Counted from the first letter of the stretch, positions 17,221 through 25,205 are shown. The stretch is 46,346 nt of DNA from Oscillospiraceae bacterium (GCA_015066295.1 SVOR01000013.1:1-46346), one strand, 5' to 3'. Numbers and translations: made by a program. The notes: a model not told the origin generated them from the sequence alone.

Positions 17221-18162
17221 TTAATCACAGCACGGGTCAATCTTTTTAGGTGCTTTTGCGGTTTTGCCTTGCGGTGTAACGTCACCGAGTCCCGTTGTTT
17301 CAGAGAATACGGTGCTTTGTGTTACTGTGTTCACAACGTCGGTAGGCACAATAATTTTTGCCGCCTGACCCTTTGACATTTCAACCAAAGCCTCATACTT
17401 TTTAAGCTCAAGCACCGACATATCGGCGCCTGCCTCTTTAAGTGCTTTAAGACCGTCGGCCTCTGCCTTCTTTGCGAGGTAAATAGCTTTTGCTTCACCT
17501 TCGGCACGTGCAATTCTGGCATCGCGTTCACCCTCGGCGGCTAAAATCATAGCCTGCTTATCGCCCTCGGCACGTGTGATGGCTGCCGCCTTGTGACCCT
17601 CTGCCTGTAAGAGTGTTTCACGACGGTCACGCTCTGCCTTCATTTGCTTTTCCATTGCCGACTGAATTTCGGCAGGGGGGATAATGTTTTTAAGCTCAAC
17701 ACGTGTAACCTTGATGCCCCATTGGTCGGTAGCGTCATCAAGTATGGCGGTCATCTTGCCGTTAATGGTGTCGCGTGAGGTGAGTGTTCCGTCAAGCTCA
17801 AGCTCACCAACAATGTTACGAAGGGTGGTTGCCGTTAGATTTTCAAGTGCGTTTATGGGATTTACAACACCGTAGGTGTACATCTTTGCATCAAATATAC
17901 GGAAGAAAACTACCGTATCAATCTGCATTGTAACGTTATCCTTGGTAATAACGGGCTGGGGTGGTGAGTCGATAACCTGCTCTTTAAGGGTTATCTTCTT
18001 TGTAATCTTTTCAAAGAAGGGGATTTTAATGTGCAGACCTGCGTCCCAGGTTGTTTTGTATTTACCTAAAAATTCAATAACGTATTGTGTAGTTTGTGGA
18101 ACAATACGCACGTTGGGAATAATAATTAAAAGTAAAATCGCAGTGACAATAGCAAAAATCAT
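17221..18162 (-). CDS. SPFH/Band 7 membrane protein (stomatin/QmcA-like)
   Basis: 313 residues. An N-terminal membrane helix (about 1-18) is followed by the V-P-Q-T-T-Q-Y-V-I-E-F-L-G-K-Y start of a Band 7 domain (to about 190), then a long Ala/Glu/Lys coiled coil with repeated A-E-G-x-x-x-A units, and a short tail ending C-C-D. Such proteins form membrane microdomain scaffolds and often partner with proteases. GGAGGAAAAC precedes the ATG. It is the last gene of the minus-strand run, 14 bp after the esterase gene. Confident as to family, not as to role. Confidence 0.85.
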   Translation of the reverse strand: MIFAIVTAILLLIIIPNVRIVPQTTQYVIEFLGKYKTTWDAGLHIKIPFFEKITKKITLKEQVIDSPPQPVITKDNVTMQIDTVVFFRIFDAKMYTYGVVNPINALENLTATTLRNIVGELELDGTLTSRDTINGKMTAILDDATDQWGIKVTRVELKNIIPPAEIQSAMEKQMKAERDRRETLLQAEGHKAAAITRAEGDKQAMILAAEGERDARIARAEGEAKAIYLAKKAEADGLKALKEAGADMSVLELKKYEALVEMSKGQAAKIIVPTDVVNTVTQSTVFSETTGLGDVTPQGKTAKAPKKIDPCCD

Positions 18163-18176
18163 AGTGTTTTCCTCCG

Positions 18177-19175
18177 TTAAATATAATCTTTCATTATTTT
18201 AACCAATCTCTCGGCAATTATTTCGTGACCGCGTGGGTCGGGATGCACAGAGTCGGTATTTAGGTGTTGTGGATTTCCAAAAAGGGTAAGACCGTCAATA
18301 TATACGGCATTTTGAAGCTTTAATTCATTTAACACACGTGTAAACTCGCGGCGGAACAATACCGACGGCTTTTCTACACCATAATCATCCCACATAAAGA
18401 AGGGAGAAATAAGGAAAAAGCGTTTGTCCTTATGTGAATTGCACACCTTATCTAACAAATATGTAAGGCGTCTGCCGAATTCCTCGGGACCAACGTTAAG
18501 AATATTAACGCCAAGCTCGAGTACGGCAAAATCAAATTCCTGCTTCGCTAAATAGTCTGCCATTTCCTTTTGCATACAGCAAGAACCGGGATATCCCTTA
18601 ATTGTGGCGTCGCAGCCGAAGGCCTCGCCAACTCGTGCAGAATAACCGTTTTCAAAACGTATTGCGCCTGAGGCACTTGTTATCGATGAGCCGTAGGCAA
18701 GCATTTTTCTTTTGGGTAATAAATCGGGTGTTGGGGGAGCAACCTCACCCTCGACGTCGATAAAGTGTACCCAACCCGCCTGCAAGGAAATACGTATAAC
18801 CGAGCTGTCAAACGCAGGCTCAAAATAGCCGTATGCCTTGCTGTTGCATTTAGCCGGGTCTAACTTCTCCTTTTCGAGCACAATTTCGCTGCCCTCGGCG
18901 GTTATATACTCTGTGGCAGAGTGATATAGGTCGCCGACAAAAATCGTTGTAGAGACGATTTTTGAGTCCTCAGCCGCCTTAAAGCGAAGCTTAACTACGT
19001 CACTTTTCATTACAAAGCGCAGTTCTACGCCAACGTTAGAGCGGTTGTACTTATCGCCGTTGTGTGCGGTAAGCTCTTTTTCAAGCGAAACGGGGGTGCG
19101 GTGCAGGGTATAACTGCCGTCATCGTTTTTGGTCATTTCATCAACGTTATGAAAATCTATGTTTTTAAAAATCAT
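18177..19175 (-). CDS. Two-domain SGNH carbohydrate-esterase-like protein
   Basis: 332 residues; the start at 19175 overlaps the upstream stop (TAATG) and has AGGAGAG before it, so longer starts are rejected. Residues about 1-150 look like a beta-sandwich; 155-332 are an SGNH domain with block I A-Y-G-S-S-I-T (nucleophile Ser164; G-S-S instead of G-D-S), E-L-G-V-N (oxyanion Asn) and block V D-S-V-H-P (Asp308, His311). This layout is that of CE2-like or related sugar deacetylases. No signal peptide, so it may act on imported or intracellular sugars. It is translationally coupled to the GH78-like gene. Confidence 0.75.
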   Translation of the reverse strand: MIFKNIDFHNVDEMTKNDDGSYTLHRTPVSLEKELTAHNGDKYNRSNVGVELRFVMKSDVVKLRFKAAEDSKIVSTTIFVGDLYHSATEYITAEGSEIVLEKEKLDPAKCNSKAYGYFEPAFDSSVIRISLQAGWVHFIDVEGEVAPPTPDLLPKRKMLAYGSSITSASGAIRFENGYSARVGEAFGCDATIKGYPGSCCMQKEMADYLAKQEFDFAVLELGVNILNVGPEEFGRRLTYLLDKVCNSHKDKRFFLISPFFMWDDYGVEKPSVLFRREFTRVLNELKLQNAVYIDGLTLFGNPQHLNTDSVHPDPRGHEIIAERLVKIMKDYI

Positions 19176-21235
19176 TATAAATTCTCTCCTAATATAAGCT
19201 TTCTGTAATAGAGCAGCGGTGCGCTTGACCATGCGTGGCAAAGACTTGCGGTGCCGCCCATCATATAGTCCTCAGCGCCGTCGGCGGTCTCCCAGAAGGT
19301 TGTAGCGCCTGCGTCGAGCATCGGCTTATAGGTGGCATCAATATCGTTAAGGATGGTCTCGGTATATTTCTTTTCGTCAATGCCTATCAGCGCATCATAT
19401 CTAAAGCAGCAAGTGCCAAGCGTGTCGGCGTCAATATGCAGACCAAAATTCTCTTTACCATTTGTTTCAAGCACCTTTAGGATATTGGTCATATCTACGT
19501 GCTTAGCGGCGCCGCAAAGCACACAAAGGCTCTGGGTATAGACGCTATATTTATCTTTGTTTTTATTTTCAAACGATTTAAAGAGACCCGTTTCCTTATT
19601 AAAGAAAACCTTAGCAATGTTTTTGTTTAATTCATCGCATGCTGCACGGTAGGTCTCGGCCTCATCGTGTTTACCAAGAATATCACAGATGTAGGCAAAA
19701 CTATCAAGTGCAATCGAGAACCAGGCATTAAGCGGAGCCTCAAAATCAAAGCAGTGGGGGTCGTCGTGCATGGTATCGGTCCAGTCGAAGAAGTCCCAGT
19801 ATCTTGTGGTTTCGGTTTTCGGCTCGTTAGAGAAGTTGCAGATAACACCGCGTTCGTCAAGCTTGCCGAAGAAACGCTTTGCGAGTGCGTCGAGTGTGTC
19901 GTAAACCTCGGCGGCAAGGCTTTGGTCGCCGCTTATTTCAATATATTCGCGGCAGGAAAGGAAGAAGCAGGGTGAGTAGGACGGAATAAAGGTCGCGGTG
20001 CGTGCGGGGTAGGTAAGGTGCAAAAGACCCGATTCCTCGCTTCGACCCTGATTCATAAGTGCAAGACAAGAGCGTGCAAACTCAAAATCGCCCGTACTAT
20101 AATAGGTAAATTTCATTTCGTTGCGGCTATCAAGCGAATATAGACACTGCTCACGTTGACAGCAGTCCTCATAATGCTCGTGCATATCGCAAAGAAGTGT
20201 ATGCGCCGCAACGTCATATATTTTGTCGCGGAGTTCGTTGCCCGAATTTAGCGGCTTAAAGGTAATGGGATATTCGGTAGGACGAAGTCCCGCATAGTTA
20301 ATCTTAACCTTGTTTGAGTGTATAAAGAACTGAATATAGCGGCAACCAAATCGGCGGAACTTTTCGGTAAATAGGTTGCTGCCTTTTTTGCCGTGGATAA
20401 CAGCGGTGTAGTCAAGGTTGTGTATTGTGCGGCAGAGGCCGTCAAGCAGATGCTCGCCGTAGCCAACGTCGATGTCACAATCTTCCCCGAGCTCAATGTC
20501 AAAATCGAGGAAGCCACTATGCTCCTTATCAAGCTCTACAATAAAGAAAACGTTGCCGTCGCCCGACAGTGTCTTGCCGTCAAAGTCGGCATTTTCTTTG
20601 ATTTCGGATGCGTGCATTTTAGCGCCCAAATAGTCACCCTCGCCATACACGTAGGTGCCGTATTTTACAACCTCGCTTGGAACCCTGTCGCGAAGCACAA
20701 GCTTTTTGTTGGGGCGGGGTACGATGTTGTTTGTGAGCGTAGTGCGAATAACACTCGGGGTGAATTCACGCTGGGGTGCATTCATATCGTATGTAAAACG
20801 GTAGCCGAGGCAGAAGGTAAGCTGCGACTGCTTGTGTGATTCGTAAGCAGGTGACAGACGTGATAAAACGTTCTCGTCGGACACGGCAACGATATTGCCG
20901 TCCTCGGTAATATCAAAAATAAGACCAGCGTCCCCGAGTGCATAGGTGCCGAATTTGGCAACACCTAAATAATAGGCGGTAATGATAATTTCGTTTTCGC
21001 CACTTTTGAGAAAATCGGTTATATCCACACTGTTAAAGGATTTTTTGGTGGGATAATCAGAATATTGTCCGAAGGAGGCAACAACACCGCCGATGCTAAC
21101 CGAATAGTTGGTGTCAACCGAAATGTTAAGCACGTATTTTTTGCCGTTACTTTTATTAAGCTTTACCAAAAATTCGGCATATTCGTCGGGCTTCGGCTCG
21201 GCGTTTTCCCATATCCATTTAGATTTTTCAAACAT
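19175..21235 (-). CDS. GH78-like (alpha-L-rhamnosidase family) six-hairpin glycosidase
   Basis: 686 residues. The N-terminal third has the W-I-W-E...Y-A-E-F-L-V-K-L start and beta-sandwich domains seen in GH78 proteins. The (alpha/alpha)6 barrel begins near residue 335; D-C-C-Q-R-E-Q corresponds to the D-C-P-Q-R-D/E-E active-site motif of the family, and the C-terminus has T-T-F-W-E and H-A-W-S-S-A-P. GGAGAGATACGT precedes the ATG. No signal peptide. The Pro-to-Cys change and a diverged general-acid region mean the real sugar could differ from rhamnose. Neighbours suggest stepwise processing of an acylated glycan. Confidence 0.75.
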   Translation of the reverse strand: MFEKSKWIWENAEPKPDEYAEFLVKLNKSNGKKYVLNISVDTNYSVSIGGVVASFGQYSDYPTKKSFNSVDITDFLKSGENEIIITAYYLGVAKFGTYALGDAGLIFDITEDGNIVAVSDENVLSRLSPAYESHKQSQLTFCLGYRFTYDMNAPQREFTPSVIRTTLTNNIVPRPNKKLVLRDRVPSEVVKYGTYVYGEGDYLGAKMHASEIKENADFDGKTLSGDGNVFFIVELDKEHSGFLDFDIELGEDCDIDVGYGEHLLDGLCRTIHNLDYTAVIHGKKGSNLFTEKFRRFGCRYIQFFIHSNKVKINYAGLRPTEYPITFKPLNSGNELRDKIYDVAAHTLLCDMHEHYEDCCQREQCLYSLDSRNEMKFTYYSTGDFEFARSCLALMNQGRSEESGLLHLTYPARTATFIPSYSPCFFLSCREYIEISGDQSLAAEVYDTLDALAKRFFGKLDERGVICNFSNEPKTETTRYWDFFDWTDTMHDDPHCFDFEAPLNAWFSIALDSFAYICDILGKHDEAETYRAACDELNKNIAKVFFNKETGLFKSFENKNKDKYSVYTQSLCVLCGAAKHVDMTNILKVLETNGKENFGLHIDADTLGTCCFRYDALIGIDEKKYTETILNDIDATYKPMLDAGATTFWETADGAEDYMMGGTASLCHAWSSAPLLYYRKLILGENL

Positions 21236-21247
21236 ACGTATCTCTCC

Positions 21248-22033
21248 TTAAAGTTTAACCGTTTGACCCGCAGGAATTTTAACGGGCTTGCGATGATAAG
21301 CTATCCATACGTCGGTGGCCGACGGGTTATGTACAATGGTTTCATCGGCCGAAATAACAAGGCTATAAACGGCTTGCATATATCTGTAAATTTCCATATT
21401 GGTAGCGTACCAAATGCGCTCGTTGTTCGATATGATTTCGCAAAACTGCTCCAAAAGTGTCCAATCTTCCTCTGTGCGAAGCTCAAAGGCATGGCCCCAA
21501 ACGTACATAATGCGAGGACCTGCAAAATATCCATCCATCATCTTAAAAAAGCGTTCGGCATTTTCAAGACCCTGCTTAAAGTGGCAGGTTGGGTTCCACC
21601 TCATAAAATCGCTCGGAATATTAAAATTGCCGCCCGCACCCGTTCTCGAATAAACAATGCCGCATTTTTTAAGGGTTTCAATGGATGAGTCGCTAAATCT
21701 GGCGCAGGGGTATGCCATACCGCAAATGGGCTGACCAAGTGCGCTTTCTAACAATTTGCGTTGCCCAAAAATCTCGTTAATAAGGGTGGCATCGCTTACG
21801 GTATCAACCGATAAATGCTTTCTGCCGTGGCAGGCAATTTCGTGAGTGCCGTATACCTCTTTAAGACCATCTGCGCCAAGGCGGTCCAAACAACCGTCAC
21901 AGATATTAAAGGTGCCTCGCAGTCCGTATTTATCGAAAAGCTTTACTAAACGTGCATCCTCGCTCGGACCATCGTCAAAGCTAAAGGTTACACAGTATTT
22001 TTTACCGCCGGGGAAACAATCAAACGTAATCAT
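21248..22033 (-). CDS. Polysaccharide deacetylase (NodB/CE4 family)
   Basis: 261 residues. Motif 1 is F-S-F-D-D-G-P (Asp20, Asp21), motif 2 is H-G-R-K-H (metal-binding His69 and His73), motif 3 is A-Y-P-C-A-R-F, and V-W-G-H-A-F-E matches the later His motif. The family removes N- or O-acetyl groups from sugars with a bound metal. There is no signal peptide or membrane anchor, unlike peptidoglycan deacetylases, which fits an intracellular oligosaccharide substrate. A 12-bp gap to the GH78-like gene supports one transcript. Confidence 0.85.
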   Translation of the reverse strand: MITFDCFPGGKKYCVTFSFDDGPSEDARLVKLFDKYGLRGTFNICDGCLDRLGADGLKEVYGTHEIACHGRKHLSVDTVSDATLINEIFGQRKLLESALGQPICGMAYPCARFSDSSIETLKKCGIVYSRTGAGGNFNIPSDFMRWNPTCHFKQGLENAERFFKMMDGYFAGPRIMYVWGHAFELRTEEDWTLLEQFCEIISNNERIWYATNMEIYRYMQAVYSLVISADETIVHNPSATDVWIAYHRKPVKIPAGQTVKL

Positions 22034-22046
22034 AAAACCACTCCTA

Positions 22047-23318
22047 TTATATTTTTTTGAATTTTAAATAAGGCAAGGGTGTAATGCCGTATTTTTTAAG
22101 AATAGCCATGCATTTTTCATATCCTGCATTGTTTACAATACCGGCGGGTGAGTGGGCGTCACAGCCTATAATCACCTCGTTGCCAACCTCGGCAACTATT
22201 TTAAAAAAGCGCTCACATGGGTAGTTGCGGCCGGTGGCGGCGCCAAGCATATTTATCTCAAGCGGTACGTCATATTCCTTAGCGGCAACACACAAGCGTT
22301 TCATCTGTGTATAAAAAGCGTCGTCCTCGCCTATAAAATTTATGGCGTCGGGATGTGCAATATACGAAAATTTTCCTGTGCTAATTGCCTTAATAACGGT
22401 GTCGACGTATTGAGTCAAATCCGATTCACTTTTGGTCGGGGCGAATACAAGCTGTGAGGCATAGTCGCCAATTCGGTGCTGACCGAGGATAAGGTAATCG
22501 AGAGGGTGTTTTCGAAGCTCGTTAAAGGTTTTATCAAAGCAGCTTTCGTAATACTCGGTTTCGAAGCCGACGTGTATGCGAATTTTATCGGCATATTGCT
22601 TTCGCAAATTAAGAATTGAAGTGAAGTAACCTCCCAATTCCTCCATTCGCATTTTTGCGCCCTCGTAGTAGTTCTTTTCGGGGTAGATATAGGGCACGTG
22701 GTCGGCAAAGCCGAGGTCGGTAAGACCTTCTTTTATGGCCGCTGTGACAAAGTCGCGGTCGCGACCTGAGGCATGGTTGCAGCGGTAGGTGTGTGTATGA
22801 TAATTCGCAAGCATTGAGTGTTTTCTTTCATCATATTTTATTGATTTTATATTACCATATCGAAGGATGCTTTTCAATGTGTTTTTAATGCCTTTTATTA
22901 TATTTTTTTGCGGAAAAACAAGGGTTCTGCTTAAAATATAGTTAAGGCAGATAACAAAGACGTTGGTTATGATTTTTGCCCAGAAACCGCTCACACCAAA
23001 TAACGTACCCGTAAGACCGATGTATAAGAGCATCGTCGGTAAAAAAATCTCAAAAAGGCCCGACAAAAGACGTGAAAAAACAAATAAAATAATTTGTTCT
23101 AACAATTCTTTTAAAGAGCGAGCCTTGTTTTTAAATGTGTATTTTTTATTTGTTATAAATGCGACGCTAATAGCGGCAAGCCAAGCCACAGCGTTAGAGG
23201 CAGTAACCGAAACACCGACTTTTTGCAGACCGATATACACCGCCCAGTTTACAGCGGTTGTTAAAACACCAAAAAAAGAATATATAAAAATCTGTTTTAA
23301 ATTCAATTTCTTTAACAT
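22047..23318 (-). CDS. GtrA-like membrane domain fused to PHP-domain histidinol-phosphatase-like protein
   Basis: 423 residues; start at 23318 chosen by GGAG at good spacing. Residues 1-145 form a GtrA-like domain with four membrane helices (I-Y-S-F-F-G-V-L-T-T-A-V-N-W and F-I-T-N-K-K-Y-T-F-K), typical of polyprenyl-linked glycan transfer. From about 169 a PHP phosphoesterase domain starts with N-Y-H-T-H-T-Y-R-C-N-H and ends with G-C-D-A-H-S, metal ligands being His/Asp. PHP histidinol phosphatases are normally stand-alone proteins of about 255 residues, exactly the length read from the internal ATG at 22814. A promoter-like sequence lies at the junction, so both fused and separate products are possible. 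Confidence 0.75.
   Translation of the reverse strand: MLKKLNLKQIFIYSFFGVLTTAVNWAVYIGLQKVGVSVTASNAVAWLAAISVAFITNKKYTFKNKARSLKELLEQIILFVFSRLLSGLFEIFLPTMLLYIGLTGTLFGVSGFWAKIITNVFVICLNYILSRTLVFPQKNIIKGIKNTLKSILRYGNIKSIKYDERKHSMLANYHTHTYRCNHASGRDRDFVTAAIKEGLTDLGFADHVPYIYPEKNYYEGAKMRMEELGGYFTSILNLRKQYADKIRIHVGFETEYYESCFDKTFNELRKHPLDYLILGQHRIGDYASQLVFAPTKSESDLTQYVDTVIKAISTGKFSYIAHPDAINFIGEDDAFYTQMKRLCVAAKEYDVPLEINMLGAATGRNYPCERFFKIVAEVGNEVIIGCDAHSPAGIVNNAGYEKCMAILKKYGITPLPYLKFKKI
22849..22877 (-). promoter_or_regulatory. Promoter-like sequence inside the GtrA-PHP reading frame
   Basis: On the minus strand: TTGAAA, 17 bp, TAATAT, placed about 35 bases before the ATG (22814) that opens the PHP domain. 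The linker it lies in is AT-rich and reads like an intergenic region. Confidence 0.5.
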
Positions 23319-23345
23319 AATAACTCCAAAAGCTTTATTACGTAT

Positions 23346-23374
23346 ATTATATTCCAAAAAGTGCTATAAATCAA
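23346..23374 (-). promoter_or_regulatory. Promoter of the five-gene minus-strand run
   Basis: On the minus strand: TTGATT (23369-23374), 17 bp, TATAAT (23346-23351). Confidence 0.75.
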
Positions 23375-23375
23375 T

Positions 23376-23403
23376 AAAAACCGCTATATATATAGCGGTT
23401 TTT
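23376..23403 (-). terminator. Terminator after gerW, symmetrical
   Basis: AAAAACCGCTATA and TATAGCGGTTTTT around a TA loop. T-rich on both strands, ending the gerW transcript just before the next promoter; it overlaps the last bases of gerW. Confidence 0.85.
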
Positions 23404-23770
23404 ATTCTTCAATTATATATTCTTTTTCGGTTTTTATTTCTTTTAGCTTATCAAAAACCGCATTGACGATTTGCTCGGTAGCGGTCGGCTTTGAGGCGTT
23501 TATGTTTAGCAGGTGTGCGCCGTCCTTATCAAGCACCAAAAAGGTAAGCGGTGTTAAGGAAATTTTAGCGCCCGTGCCCACAGGGCTGTTCTTTTTTTGG
23601 TGACGCGCGTCGGTCATATCGGCGCCGCCGCCCGCAAAACCGACGTCGACCTTAGATACAGGAATTATCGTCATATCATCGGTAACTATTTTTTCGCCCA
23701 GCACCGAAGTGGTATCAACAACCTCTTTAAGCTTATCGAGTGCGGCCGTTATTGAGTTTACACTGTTCAT
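23402..23770 (-). CDS. gerW: GerW/YtfJ-family sporulation protein
   Basis: 122 residues. The G-F-A-G-G-G-A-D centre, P-V-G-T-G-A and the V-D-K-L motif near the end match the GerW (YtfJ) family, made in the forespore and needed for germination in Bacillus. GGGAGC precedes the ATG, 19 bp after the AbrB-type regulator. The pairing suggests, but does not prove, that the organism forms spores; the family is also found in lineages not known to sporulate. Confidence 0.8.
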   Translation of the reverse strand: MNSVNSITAALDKLKEVVDTTSVLGEKIVTDDMTIIPVSKVDVGFAGGGADMTDARHQKKNSPVGTGAKISLTPLTFLVLDKDGAHLLNINASKPTATEQIVNAVFDKLKEIKTEKEYIIEE

Positions 23771-23789
23771 TTAATTGCTCCCAAAACTA

Positions 23790-24047
23790 TTAGAGTGAAT
23801 TTTTCATTGCGGTGAGACGGTCGATGCAATTAAGACAGACGGGCTGTCCATGCATTTTTATAACCTCGTCGGATTCGTTGCAGAAAATACAGCAGGGCTG
23901 ATATTTTTTAAGGATTATCTTATCATCCTCGGTAAAAATCTCAAAGCTGTCAACGTCGCTTACGATACCGAACTGCTTTCTAAGCTCTCGCGGTATAACA
24001 ACGCGGCCGTTCTTGTCCACAGGTCTTATCATTCCCGTTGATTTCAT
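23790..24047 (-). CDS. AbrB/SpoVT-type transcription regulator with C-terminal zinc ribbon
   Basis: 85 residues. Residues 5-48 form the swapped-hairpin AbrB DNA-binding domain (I-R-P-V-D-K-N-G-R-V-V-I-P-R-E-L-R). The C-terminal half has two Cys pairs (C-I-F-C and C-L-N-C) that should bind one zinc. Family members act as dimers on transition-state and sporulation genes; this zinc-ribbon form is common in Clostridia. CGGAGG precedes the ATG, and a near-consensus promoter lies upstream. Confidence 0.85.
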   Translation of the reverse strand: MKSTGMIRPVDKNGRVVIPRELRKQFGIVSDVDSFEIFTEDDKIILKKYQPCCIFCNESDEVIKMHGQPVCLNCIDRLTAMKNSL

Positions 24048-24082
24048 AACGAATACCTCCGTTTTGAGTAAATGTTAACCAT

Positions 24083-24111
24083 AGTATACCTTATTTTACA
24101 TAAAATGTCAA
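24083..24111 (-). promoter_or_regulatory. Promoter of the AbrB-gerW operon
   Basis: On the minus strand: TTGACA (24106-24111), 17 bp, TATACT (24083-24088). Confidence 0.85.
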
Positions 24112-24114
24112 ATA

Positions 24115-24142
24115 TAACAAAATCTCTGCCAAAGCAGAGATT
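24115..24142 (-). terminator. Terminator of the 6S-like RNA
   Basis: On the minus strand: AATCTCTGC, TTTG loop, GCAGAGATT, then TTGTTATATTT. It abuts the next promoter. Confidence 0.75.
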
Positions 24143-24149
24143 GAGAAAA

Positions 24150-24352
24150 AGACCCCCGCTCTGCCGTAATGTGCTAATGATAACCTGCGTTTGGCAGGTG
24201 GGTGTCGCGTGTACGGCTTCGCGCTCCCTTCTTCCATTATGACAACGCAAAAAAACGGCCATAACGGGAGGTCTGCAAGCCCACCGCACAAAACCTGACC
24301 CCTAAGAATAGCTTGTAGGGTTATAATAGAACAGTCCGCGAACAGAGCAGGA
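24150..24352 (-). ncRNA. ssrS: Probable 6S RNA
   Basis: Between DUF1292 and the AbrB gene lie about 200 bases without a reading frame but with a closing helix: CCTGCTCTG (24343-24351 complement) pairs with CAGAGCGGG (24155-24163 complement). As in known 6S RNAs the 5' strand is followed at once by GTTCGC and the 3' strand is preceded by ACGGC. Length (about 200) and a terminator just after it also fit. 6S RNA binds the housekeeping RNA polymerase in stationary phase. A -10-like TATAAT is at 24413-24418, so the primary transcript may carry a 5' extension with a GGTGACA/TGTCACC hairpin (24357-24380). Made by eye, without a covariance search. Confidence 0.6.
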
Positions 24353-24428
24353 AAGGGGTGACAAGAGACAACCTGTCACCTTTATGATATTTACTGATAT
24401 TATTATGCTGAAATTATAGGATTATATT

Positions 24429-24740
24429 CTACTGTTCCTCAATTTCAAAAGCATTTTGAAGACGGTCGATAAATGCGTCGGCAATCATCTCGTATTCCTC
24501 GTCATCCTCAATTTCTGAGAAAAACTCCTCGCCGTTTTCTTCCTCAACCTTAACGATTACCAACTCGCCGCTGTCGTCAAGCATTTTTTGCGGGTCGTCA
24601 TATTGCGGCAACATTGCAAGGTATCTTGCGTCGTCGGTCTCGATAGCGTCCAAAACCTCAAAGGTAAATTCGTTACCGTCATCATCGCTAAGCGTAATAA
24701 TATCGGGATTATAATCGTCGTTTATAATATTTTCACTCAT
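24429..24740 (-). CDS. DUF1292 family protein
   Basis: 103 residues, very acidic, with the D-D-D-G-N-E-F-T-F-E-V-L-D-A-I-E core and E-D-D-E-E-Y-E-M-I-A-D-A-F of DUF1292. AGGAGGTTTTATT precedes the ATG. In many Clostridia it sits in a conserved block of small housekeeping genes. Function unknown. Confidence 0.85.
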   Translation of the reverse strand: MSENIINDDYNPDIITLSDDDGNEFTFEVLDAIETDDARYLAMLPQYDDPQKMLDDSGELVIVKVEEENGEEFFSEIEDDEEYEMIADAFIDRLQNAFEIEEQ

Positions 24741-24770
24741 AATAAAACCTCCTATGTGTGTATCATTTAT

Positions 24771-24799
24771 ATTTTAAATTATTTAGGCATAATAGTCAA
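24771..24799 (-). promoter_or_regulatory. Promoter of the DUF1292 gene
   Basis: On the minus strand: TTGACT (24794-24799), 17 bp, TAAAAT (24771-24776). Confidence 0.75.
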
Positions 24800-24857
24800 T
24801 AAAAAATTGAAATCAGCGCTGTTTATAAAATTTATACAAAAGTTATACACTTTTTAC

Positions 24858-24886
24858 TTGACAAATAGTTAATAATGTGGTATATT
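24858..24886 (+). promoter_or_regulatory. Strong promoter of an unassigned RNA
   Basis: TTGACA (24858-24863), 17 bp, TATATT (24881-24886). Confidence 0.8.
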
Positions 24887-24892
24887 AAAATC

Positions 24893-25150
24893 AGAAAAGG
24901 AACAGAAAGGACTGATACCGATGAAAACGGAAGCCAAACCGGATCGTATCAACCAAAAAAATTTTTAAGAAAGTGGTGAGTCCAAAGTACAGTTCAGTTT
25001 TCTGTTAAACCCAAATTAAAACAAAAGGTGAGTCCAATGGTTTAAAAAAATATAAACCTAAAAACTAAAAAACAAAGAAACGGTGTTACCGATGTTCTAA
25101 TAAATTTACTGCAGGGAGACAATATGTCTCCCTGTTTTGTTGTTTTTTTT
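24893..25150 (+). ncRNA. Unassigned ~255-nt transcript upstream of nadE (sRNA or leader)
   Basis: A consensus promoter and a strong terminator bracket about 255 bases with no real gene. Contents: a hairpin GATACCGAT/ATCGTATC (24914-24950, one bulged C) that covers the ATG of a 15-codon frame (24921-24968); two exact copies of GGTGAGTCCAA (24975-24985 and 25027-25037); TACCGATG twice (24916-24923 and 25087-25094); and long A-rich single-stranded spacers. Either a stand-alone small RNA, perhaps using the repeated GGTGAGTCC as antisense or binding sites, or an attenuated leader of nadE, whose start is 55 bases past the terminator. It does not match any riboswitch I recognise. Confidence 0.55.
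25111..25150 (+). terminator. Terminator of the unassigned RNA
   Basis: CAGGGAGACA (25112-25121), ATA loop, TGTCTCCCTG (25125-25134), then TTTTGTTGTTTTTTTT. Confidence 0.9.
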
Positions 25151-25205
25151 GAAAAAATGTGTTATATTATAAATAATAATGAAAATCGGGAGATGATTTC
25201 TCGCT

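Noticed and set aside
20393..20839. Plus-strand frame of 148 codons inside the GH78-like gene
   Set aside because: It is opposite a well-supported coding region and has no ribosome site or recognisable domain.
23402..24047. Proof that the organism sporulates
   Set aside because: GerW and AbrB-type proteins fit sporulation but also occur in lineages not known to form spores; no other spore gene is in the window.
24893..25150. Known NAD+ or other named riboswitch upstream of nadE
   Set aside because: The A-rich, mostly unpaired sequence with direct repeats matches no aptamer I know; called unassigned instead.
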